Shown piece after piece: positions 5,499 through 11,249 of a DNA stretch of 11,249 bases (within the stretch, counting starts at the first letter, position 1; each line of letters starts with the position of its first letter). A program made the position numbers and the translations under genes. A model generated the notes under the pieces. The model saw only the letters and a list, made by a program, of their open reading frames with translations. It did not search any database and was not told the origin of the DNA. The DNA is from Syntrophus sp. (in: bacteria) (GTDB lineage Bacteria > Desulfobacterota > Syntrophia > Syntrophales > UBA8958). Location: contig DMAT01000110.1 of assembly GCA_003451635.1 (NCBI GenBank), positions 1 through 11,249 on the forward strand, read 5' to 3'.

Positions 5499-7468
5499 GG
5501 GTTTTCATCCGTGATCATCTCGGTGCGGTCAAGCTCTCTCCTCACGGCCAGTCCCAGCTTTTCTTTGATATAGGGCTTTCTCACGTAGGCCCCCGCGCCG
5601 AGGCCGCGGGCGGCACGCACCCGATCGGACTCCGAAAAACCGCTGACGATGATCGCCTTCTGTTGCGGACGGATCGCCAGCACGCCCCGGTAGGTGTCCA
5701 GTCCGTCCATGCCGGGGTCCATGATCATGTCCAGGATTATTAGCTCTACCTTGTGCGTTCTCATGTAAGCCACGGCTTCTTCACCACTGGAAACGCCTGC
5801 GGCATTGTAATTCAGCGTCATGAGCATATCTAACGCCAGGTCGCGCTGTTCTTTTACATCATCCACCACCAGAATTGCTTCGCCCTTTCCCATGTATTCG
5901 GCAATGGGCGCGGCAACGCCCTCGGCAGTAGTTTCTTCCCTTGTCACGGGAAAATAGAGGGTGAAGGCGCTTCCCTCTCCGGCTTCAGTTTCCACGTTTA
6001 TATAGCCGTGATGATCCTTCACCGTACCCCATACCACCGCCAGCCCCAGGCCGGTGCCGCTTCTCCCCATGATCTTTTTTGTATAGAAGGGCTCAAAGAT
6101 ACGCTTCAGATCGGTCGGGTGGATGCCTTCCCCCGTATCGGCCACGGAAAGGACGACATAGTCCCCCTCCCGGATCTGGTCATAACCATGAATAGGCTTG
6201 TCCAGATACTGATTGGTCGTTTTGACGGTTACGAGGCCGCCCTTGGCCATGGCCTCGCTCGCATTGGCAAGGAGATTATATAGCGTCTTGGCGAGATGGA
6301 TGGAAGAGCCGGAGATGTTCAAGAGGTCGGCATTAAGATCGGTTTTAATCTTTAAAGCGGGATTGTAAAAGGATAAGTTTGTCCACTCCGGCGACTGTTG
6401 GCAATCGACGATGATCTTGTTCAGATTAAGGACTTTTCTGCCCGGGACTCCTCTTCTGGCCAGGGTCAGCAGATCGTCCACGATCGCGGCGGCCTTCAGG
6501 CCTCCGTTCATGACATTTTCGAGACCGCGCCTGAGGGGGCTTGATTTATCCACGCCGTCAAGGAGGAGTTCCCCATAGCCGACGATAACGCCCAGGACAT
6601 TGTTGAGATCGTGGGCGACGCCGCCGGCCAGAGTTCCCAGGGCCTCCATCTTCTCCGCCCGCTGCAAACGTTCCTCCAGGCCCCGCCTCTCCTCTTCCGC
6701 CCGCTTGCGCTCGCTGACGTCACTCAGAAAATTCAGAGTTGCCGGCTTTCCCTTCCATTGGATCAAGACTACGTTCAGTTCCACCCATCTGGTGTCCCCG
6801 TCTCTATGGCTAATTCGAAAGGAATAGCGTTGAGAAATATCCTCCCCCCTCATCCGCCGGTTATGCCGATCCATAATCATGTCCCGGTCCTCGGGGTGAA
6901 TGAACTCGCTAAATGGCCTTGCCGTGAGTTCCCCGGCGGCATAACCGGTCATGGCGGCGGTCATCGGATTGAGGAATACCAGTTTCCCCTCCTGGACCAC
7001 AAAAATGGCCTCGTTGGCATTATCAAATAGATTGCGGTAGCTCTCCTCGCTCTCCCGGAGCGCCTCCTCTGCCTCCTTGCGTTGGCGTCTTGATTCCGTC
7101 TCCTCCAATTCCCGCTCAATGGCGGCAGGAAGACGCAGCAGGTTGCCTTTCATGAGGTAGTCCCGGGCGCCCAGGCGCATGCATTCCACTGCCGTCTCCT
7201 CGCCGATGGCCCCCGAAACGATGATGAGAGGAGTGTCGATGCGGCTTTCCTTCAACAGGGCGATGGCGGCAAGACCGTTGAATTTGGGCAACTGGTAATC
7301 GCAGAGAATGACGTCCCACCGTCCCTTCCGAAGGGCCTCTTCCATGGCCCCGGCATCTTCCACCCGTTCATATGCCGGATCGTAGCCGCCCTTCTTGAGG
7401 GCATGGATCGCCAACAGGGCATCGTCTTCCGAGTCTTCGACAATTAATACCCCTAGGGGCGTTCTCAT
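5486..7468 (-). CDS. Hybrid histidine kinase, REC-PAS-HisKA-HATPase-REC, soluble
   Basis: This is a 660-aa cytoplasmic kinase without membrane segments. Domains in order: receiver 1 (residues 6-122, acidic E11-D12, phosphoacceptor D57 in VILCDYQLP, K107); coiled coil; PAS (143-255, NLFDNANEAIFVV to the closing SDVSERK); HisKA with H286 in GGVAHDLNNVLG, an NtrB-like H-box; ATPase with N398 and N402 in LYNLLANASEAM, G1 DTGEG (444-448) and G2 GTGLG (471-475); and receiver 2 (531-645, D536-D537, phosphoacceptor D580 in LIILDMIM, K631). The start ATG 7468-7466 lies four bases after the upstream receiver's TAA, and its RBS GAGGGG is formed by that gene's last two codons. A receiver at each end lets it both take phosphate and pass it on, which suits a relay between the two CheY-like proteins. 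No Hpt domain is present in the window. Confidence 0.96.
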   Translation of the reverse strand: MRTPLGVLIVEDSEDDALLAIHALKKGGYDPAYERVEDAGAMEEALRKGRWDVILCDYQLPKFNGLAAIALLKESRIDTPLIIVSGAIGEETAVECMRLGARDYLMKGNLLRLPAAIERELEETESRRQRKEAEEALRESEESYRNLFDNANEAIFVVQEGKLVFLNPMTAAMTGYAAGELTARPFSEFIHPEDRDMIMDRHNRRMRGEDISQRYSFRISHRDGDTRWVELNVVLIQWKGKPATLNFLSDVSERKRAEEERRGLEERLQRAEKMEALGTLAGGVAHDLNNVLGVIVGYGELLLDGVDKSSPLRRGLENVMNGGLKAAAIVDDLLTLARRGVPGRKVLNLNKIIVDCQQSPEWTNLSFYNPALKIKTDLNADLLNISGSSIHLAKTLYNLLANASEAMAKGGLVTVKTTNQYLDKPIHGYDQIREGDYVVLSVADTGEGIHPTDLKRIFEPFYTKKIMGRSGTGLGLAVVWGTVKDHHGYINVETEAGEGSAFTLYFPVTREETTAEGVAAPIAEYMGKGEAILVVDDVKEQRDLALDMLMTLNYNAAGVSSGEEAVAYMRTHKVELIILDMIMDPGMDGLDTYRGVLAIRPQQKAIIVSGFSESDRVRAARGLGAGAYVRKPYIKEKLGLAVRRELDRTEMITDENPPRT

Positions 7469-7472
7469 CTCT

Positions 7473-7928
7473 TTACCCCTCACTTTTCCTTTTTGTGGGA
7501 GGAGGTTCATTCCAGACCAGCCAGTAAAGGCCGAGAGACTTGATGGCTTCTGTAAACTGTTCAAAATCGACGGGCTTGCGAATATAACTGTTAGCCCCCA
7601 GATTGTATCCGTTGATCACGTCCTGTTGCTCGGCCGAGGATGTGAGAATGACCACGGGAAGCAATTTGGTGAACTCATTTTGACGGATAACTTTCAGAAC
7701 CTCGAGGCCATCAATCTTAGGCAGTTTCAGATCCAAAAGGACAACGACGGGTATAACCGTTATATCCCGGCCGGCATACATCCCCGTCCCATGGAGGTAA
7801 GCCAGGGCCTCCGCACCGTCTTTGGCCACGATAACCTCATTGGAGATATGATTCTTCCTGAACGCTCGAATCGTCAGCTCCACATCATCAGGATTGTCCT
7901 CTGCCAGCAGAATTACTTTGTCTTTCAT
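7473..7928 (-). CDS. Single-domain CheY-like response regulator (Rcp1 type)
   Basis: This is a 151-aa cytoplasmic receiver. Key residues are E10-D11 in ILLAEDNPDDVEL, phosphoacceptor D66 in VVLLDLKLPKIDGLEVL, T96-S97 in VVILTSSAE, and K118-P119. It ends with LGLYWLVWNEPPP, the same C-terminal signature as the receiver at 4995-5441, so the two are paralogues serving different kinases of one operon. The RBS is the G-rich stretch just upstream of ATG 7928-7926. It follows the 844-aa kinase after a 92-bp gap, making it the natural partner of that kinase. The last codons form the RBS of the hybrid kinase, so the two are likely to be translationally coupled. No output domain is present. Confidence 0.96.
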   Translation of the reverse strand: MKDKVILLAEDNPDDVELTIRAFRKNHISNEVIVAKDGAEALAYLHGTGMYAGRDITVIPVVVLLDLKLPKIDGLEVLKVIRQNEFTKLLPVVILTSSAEQQDVINGYNLGANSYIRKPVDFEQFTEAIKSLGLYWLVWNEPPPTKRKSEG

Positions 7929-7955
7929 GGTTCTCTTCCCCCCTTATCCAAAATG

Positions 7956-7980
7956 TTTTAACGCCTTTAATTTTAACGCC
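7956..7980. repeat. Tandem 10-bp direct repeat in the kinase-receiver gap
   Basis: TTTTAACGCC occurs at 7956-7965 and again at 7971-7980, 15 bp apart. A second short repeat, GTGAAA, lies at 7983-7988 and 7994-7999. They occupy the AT-rich 92-bp gap 7929-8020, the longest gap inside the operon. Possible roles are a regulator site or an internal promoter; neither is shown. Confidence 0.4.
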
Positions 7981-8020
7981 TCGTGAAACATTTGTGAAAT
8001 AAAACGAAAGAGCTTACGAC

Positions 8021-10555
8021 CTATGACGGCAATGTAAAGTAAAACGTCGCCCCTTTCCCGACCTCTCCCTCCGCCCAGACCCGGCCGCCGTGGCGGCTGA
8101 TGATCCGCTGGACCGTCGCCAGGCCGATTCCCGTCCCGGCGAATTCCTCCGTGGTATGGAGGCGCTGAAAGGCGCCGAACAGCTTGTCCACATAAGCCAT
8201 GTCAAACCCCGCACCGTTGTCCCGGACATAATAGATGGTTTCTCCATCCTTAACGGCGGAACCGAATTCGATCCGGGGCCGGGCCTCTTTCCCGGTGAAT
8301 TTCCAGGCATTGTCCAGCAGGTTCCGCAGCGCGATCTGCAACAAGTAGGGGTCACCCGGTACCATGATCCCATCCTGGACGGTAATATCGACGATCCGGT
8401 CGGGGCTGTTCTCCTGTGTAGTCTGAAGGATCGCCCTGACCATATCACTCAGATCAGCCGCTTCACATTGCAACTCGGACCGGCTCACCCGCGAGAGCTT
8501 CAGCAGGTCGTCGATCAGCCATCCCATGCGCTGTGCCGCCTTGCGGACGCGCTCCAGATAATTCTTCCCTGTTTCATCAAGTTTCTCCCGGTACTCTTCC
8601 AGCAGGGCCTGGCTAAAGCCGTCGATGCTCCGGAGAGGCGCCCGCAGGTCGTGAGAGACGGAATAACTGAAGGCCTCGATCTCCTTGTTCACCGCCTCGA
8701 GTCGGACGGTGCGGTCGAAGACGCGCTGTTCAAGCTCTTGGTTCAATTTGAGGATTTCTTCTTCCGCGAGTTTGCGCTCGGTGATGTCCACCGCCATGCC
8801 CTCCACGCAGACCAGCTTGCCTGTTTCATCTTTGACGGCCCGGGCATTCAGGGACAACCAGATGGCGCATCCATCCCTCCGACGGTACTGGACCTCATAA
8901 GACGAGAGAAAACCGTCCGCGGTGATGCGGCGCATGATTTCCGTGCGGTCCTCCGGATTAACATATAGCTGATTCTTGATGTCCGTGATGCCGGCCAGCA
9001 GCTCATCGGCGGAGTCGTATCCGAATATCCGGGCAATAGCCGGATTGGCTGAGATGAAGCGCCCCTCGGGGGTGGCCTGGTAGATTCCTTCCAAGGCGTT
9101 TTCGAAAAGCTTCCGGTACCTGTCCTCGCTCTCCCGCAGGGCCTCCTCCGCCTGCTTGCGTTCCGTAATGTCGTAGGCTGAGGAAAGGGCTCCCCCAACA
9201 TTTCCCTTTTCATCCTTGAGCACCCGGCACCACCAGGCGAGGAGCCGCTTTTGGCCATCTCTGCGACGCTGCCAGCTTTCCAGGTAGATCGTGTCTTCAG
9301 CGCCGCTGAAGAGCGGATTTACTGTGTAATAGGTATCTTGTTCGCCTTCAAAGTAGAAAGAAGCCTCTTTGCCGATCACATCTTCTCCAAAGAAATCAAT
9401 TCCCACAGAATTCGCCCAGGTGTAAACCTTGTTTACGTCAACTTCCATGATGATTTCCGGAGCGGCGGCCAGGATGGCTTCCTGGCGCGTGGACAGGACT
9501 CTCAGCTTTTCATCCCCTTGCTGAAGCTTTATCTCCGCTTGGAGGAGGGCCGCTTCTTTCCTGAGCAGTAAAAATTTTCTTTGATAAACCAGAAAAGAAA
9601 CCATCATGAGGAACAAGAGGAGGGAAATGACCCCTATTTCAACAAAATATCTGAGAGCGGAACGAAAAATCTGTCCCTTGGTTCTCTCAATGGCGACCGA
9701 CCATCCGATATTCCCCACGGGAACGACGGTAAGATAAATGTTTCCCCGATCTTGCTGGGGATCGAAAATCTCAATCTGCTGTTTTTTACCCTTCAGCGCC
9801 GCTTCAACAATCGGGAAGTGTCGATAAGTCGAGGGCTTTTCAGTATAAGCGACTGCGCTGCCGTAAAGGATATGCCCCTCCCGGTCGATCACGTTTACGG
9901 CCGTATAGGGGCTGAAAAGCACCCGTTCGATGGTGTCATCAATATAACTAAGCCGTTGGGAGGTTACGAGTATCCCGATGGGCCTTTCCTTTTCATCGAT
10001 GATGGGGACGCAGACGGCCGCCGCCAGCGGCTTATCACCGACAATCATTTTAAAGACATTGGAGGTGTAAGGCTTCCAGTGGGTACTTGTCCCTTTGTAC
10101 CAGTCGCGACAGGACATGTCCTTCCCGATGGCCTCGGGAAGCACCGGGAAATTCGCCCAGAGAATGCCGCGGGTGTCGGTGACGAAGGTCAGGTCGATGT
10201 CGGCATTCCTTTTAAGGTCGGCCAGATGCCGGTGAACGCCCTTAATGTCTTTATTCTTCACGGCATTGATAAACAGGGGCCGGTGGGCATAGGACTGGAG
10301 AATTCCCGTGGTTGCTTTGTTTTGTGCCAGGATGAGGTCGTTGAGGAGATTTGCCGTCGTCTTGTCATTAGCCAGGGCATTGTGCCTGGTGGTTTCAAAG
10401 TGTCGCCAGCCCAGAAAAAGGGCGATTCCAAAGATTAAAATGAATAAGAAGACAGCGGCAAGGATGATTGAATAAGGCTTGGCAACCCAATCGGTTGGCT
10501 GCCCGTCGCCGGCGTGATGAAAAGCAGGGTGGGGAGGTGGGGCGTGCGTTTTCAT
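8021..10555 (-). CDS. Membrane sensor histidine kinase with Cache-like sensor and two PAS domains
   Basis: This is an 844-aa inner-membrane kinase. A short proline- and histidine-rich cytoplasmic N-terminus leads to TM1 (29-50). A large periplasmic part (51-300) looks like a double Cache domain: FVTDTRGILWANFP, RDWYKG and PYTSNVFKM around 124-170, then IDREGHILYGS at 223-233 and WSVAIER at 285-291. TM2 spans about 304-324. Two PAS regions follow (about 355-466 and 474-594, each closing with DITERK), then a coiled coil. The H-box is YSVSHDLRAPLRS with H635. The ATPase domain has N745 and N749 in LRNLLDNAWKF, G1 DNGAG (779-783) and G2 GTGIG (807-811). The start is ATG 10555-10553, with GAGGGG nine bases upstream; 22 extra codons upstream read as leader, not protein. 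As first gene of the operon it lies about 78 bases after a predicted transcription start. The ligand is probably a small organic molecule. Confidence 0.96.
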   Translation of the reverse strand: MKTHAPPPHPAFHHAGDGQPTDWVAKPYSIILAAVFLFILIFGIALFLGWRHFETTRHNALANDKTTANLLNDLILAQNKATTGILQSYAHRPLFINAVKNKDIKGVHRHLADLKRNADIDLTFVTDTRGILWANFPVLPEAIGKDMSCRDWYKGTSTHWKPYTSNVFKMIVGDKPLAAAVCVPIIDEKERPIGILVTSQRLSYIDDTIERVLFSPYTAVNVIDREGHILYGSAVAYTEKPSTYRHFPIVEAALKGKKQQIEIFDPQQDRGNIYLTVVPVGNIGWSVAIERTKGQIFRSALRYFVEIGVISLLLFLMMVSFLVYQRKFLLLRKEAALLQAEIKLQQGDEKLRVLSTRQEAILAAAPEIIMEVDVNKVYTWANSVGIDFFGEDVIGKEASFYFEGEQDTYYTVNPLFSGAEDTIYLESWQRRRDGQKRLLAWWCRVLKDEKGNVGGALSSAYDITERKQAEEALRESEDRYRKLFENALEGIYQATPEGRFISANPAIARIFGYDSADELLAGITDIKNQLYVNPEDRTEIMRRITADGFLSSYEVQYRRRDGCAIWLSLNARAVKDETGKLVCVEGMAVDITERKLAEEEILKLNQELEQRVFDRTVRLEAVNKEIEAFSYSVSHDLRAPLRSIDGFSQALLEEYREKLDETGKNYLERVRKAAQRMGWLIDDLLKLSRVSRSELQCEAADLSDMVRAILQTTQENSPDRIVDITVQDGIMVPGDPYLLQIALRNLLDNAWKFTGKEARPRIEFGSAVKDGETIYYVRDNGAGFDMAYVDKLFGAFQRLHTTEEFAGTGIGLATVQRIISRHGGRVWAEGEVGKGATFYFTLPS

Positions 10556-10592
10556 GATCGTAATCCCCTCATTGGTCAACTTCTGTGGATGA

Positions 10593-10608
10593 CATGCCGT
10601 TCGGCATG
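10593..10608. promoter_or_regulatory. Leader palindrome between promoter and first kinase gene
   Basis: CATGCCG and CGGCATG (10593-10599 and 10602-10608) pair perfectly around two bases. The site lies in the 5' leader, about 25 bases after the predicted start of transcription and about 40 before the start codon. It could be an operator for a dimeric regulator or a small RNA hairpin. Confidence 0.45.
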
Positions 10609-10639
10609 ACTTACACATCAACGCAAATAATTACGGGGT

Positions 10640-10667
10640 ATTATACCGCAAATTGACGAATATGCAA
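10640..10667 (-). promoter_or_regulatory. Sigma70-type promoter of the kinase operon
   Basis: On the minus strand a perfect TATAAT (10645-10640) follows TTGCAT (10667-10662) after 16 bp. The -35 box matches only three of six positions, so the promoter may need help from an activator. Transcription would begin near 10633. It is the only strong-looking promoter found ahead of the first five operon genes. Confidence 0.6.
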
Positions 10668-10674
10668 GAGAATG

Positions 10675-10741
10675 TCCCCAGAAATATGCTCTGACAAAAT
10701 TGCGCGGCATTTCTGTAGATCAACGAGGGGTAATCTGGGGA
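10675..10741. repeat. Inverted repeat with a 51-bp spacer upstream of the operon promoter
   Basis: TCCCCAGA (10675-10682) and TCTGGGGA (10734-10741) are exact reverse complements, and flanking bases match in part. The pair sits just upstream of the -35 box. It could be a paired regulator site, a hydrolase 3' stem, or a fragment of a dispersed repeat; the sequence does not decide. Confidence 0.3.
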
Positions 10742-10781
10742 GAACATGCTAATTATGCAACCGAATTCCTAATGGGCAGGC

Positions 10782-11249
10782 CTATTGACCGGCGAGGAAA
10801 TCGGCAATGGCCTCGTCCCGCCCGGCATGGGGATAAAAGACGATGGAATAATGGTTGGTTCCCGCAACGTCAAAAAGACGGGCTCGGAGTATCCGGCCGG
10901 TCATGCGTCCTGCCGTTTCCATCGGCAGGACGAGGTCTTCCTTGATGAAGAGGCCTTCCGTTGCCCGCATAATCAGGGTGGGGCAGGCGACTTGCGAGTA
11001 TAGAGAGGCGATGTCGGCCTTGGCCAGATTTTCCGACTCTTCCAGGATACATGCGGGGTTGATTCGGGAGCGGACGCCGCCGTCCACCGCGATTATTTCA
11101 TAGCGAAAGTAATTTTCCAGGGTTTCCGTCCAGGGCTGGAAAAGGGGCGAATTCTTCAGCGGGGCTGTGTATTCCTCAAAGGAAGGAAAGACTTTGCCGA
11201 GGCGGGCCAGGGCGGGTTTGATGGCCTGATTTACCAGTTCCCAGTGCTC
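10782..11249 (-). CDS. C-terminal part of an alpha/beta-fold hydrolase
   Basis: The frame is open from the window edge to TAG 10784-10782, giving the last 155 residues of a cytoplasmic hydrolase whose N-terminus, with the nucleophile elbow, lies outside. Visible are an aromatic-rich cap-like region (EHWELVNQAI, FQPWTETLENYFRYE), then the core strand CPTLIMRATEGLFIKEDLVL, where relatives carry the catalytic acid. The expected aspartate is not obvious there; E or D residues follow. GTNHYSIVF near the end supplies the likely catalytic histidine. A GTG at 11087 is in frame but lies in mid-domain and is not the start. The gene ends 227 bases before the first kinase and is on the same strand, but a separate promoter suggests that it is not part of the signalling operon. 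The substrate is unknown. Confidence 0.85.
   Translation of the reverse strand, partial: EHWELVNQAIKPALARLGKVFPSFEEYTAPLKNSPLFQPWTETLENYFRYEIIAVDGGVRSRINPACILEESENLAKADIASLYSQVACPTLIMRATEGLFIKEDLVLPMETAGRMTGRILRARLFDVAGTNHYSIVFYPHAGRDEAIADFLAGQ

Larger units (their letters stand above)
10556..10781. other. Intergenic region upstream of the signalling operon
   Basis: This 226-bp gap has no coding frame worth calling. It holds, from the hydrolase end, an 8-bp inverted repeat with a long spacer, a sigma70-like promoter and a leader palindrome, each listed separately. No classic hairpin-plus-T-run terminator for the hydrolase gene was found. Confidence 0.6.

Noticed and set aside
8090..8968. Plus-strand frame of 292 codons
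   Set aside because: It mirrors the HisKA, ATPase and PAS region of the 844-aa kinase; the composition is that of a reverse-frame shadow in GC-rich coding DNA.
9581..10438. Plus-strand frame of 285 codons
   Set aside because: It is antisense to the Cache-domain kinase, has no recognisable domain or RBS, and the kinase frame shows clear family motifs along the same span.

Overview
The window is a minus-strand stretch of bacterial chromosome dominated by two-component signal transduction. PAS-rich kinases, Rcp1-type single-domain response regulators, moderately high GC by eye and tight gene packing suggest an anaerobic deltaproteobacterium, perhaps a Syntrophales-like Desulfobacterota. This is inference from gene style; no taxonomic marker is present. 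No plus-strand gene, tRNA, rRNA, CRISPR array or transposase gene was seen.

Reading in the direction of transcription (high to low coordinates): 11249-10782 is the C-terminal part of an alpha/beta-hydrolase. The 226-bp gap 10781-10556 carries a sigma70-type promoter (TTGCAT, 16 bp, TATAAT) and a leader palindrome. Then comes a compact signalling operon: an 844-aa sensor kinase (10555-8021), a CheY-like receiver (7928-7473), a 660-aa REC-PAS-HisKA-HATPase-REC hybrid kinase (7468-5486), a second CheY-like receiver (5441-4995), an NMT1/SsuA-type periplasmic substrate-binding protein with no transporter beside it (4949-3927), and a 525-aa HAMP sensor kinase (3915-2338). Several stop codons touch or overlap the next gene's Shine-Dalgarno sequence, which suggests translational coupling. 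None of these proteins has a DNA-binding or enzymatic output domain, so the operon looks like a signalling network whose outputs lie elsewhere.

The third kinase should be followed by its own receiver, but only 22 codons remain: the start codon joined to the last helix of a receiver domain. Beyond this scar lie a consensus-like promoter (TTGACA, 17 bp, TACGAT) and a type IV AbiE toxin-antitoxin pair (AbiEi 2183-1374, AbiEii 1377-556, sharing ATGA). Immediately after the toxin stop, a 20-bp segment containing an RBS and start codon repeats (19/20) the one at the end of the kinase. It opens a 51-codon frame that begins like a receiver or sensor N-terminus. A new multi-TM sensor protein then starts at 404 and runs off the window.

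The most interesting points are the substrate-binding protein coupled to a kinase instead of a transporter, and the AbiE cassette sitting between two response-regulator-like scars that share a 20-bp repeat.
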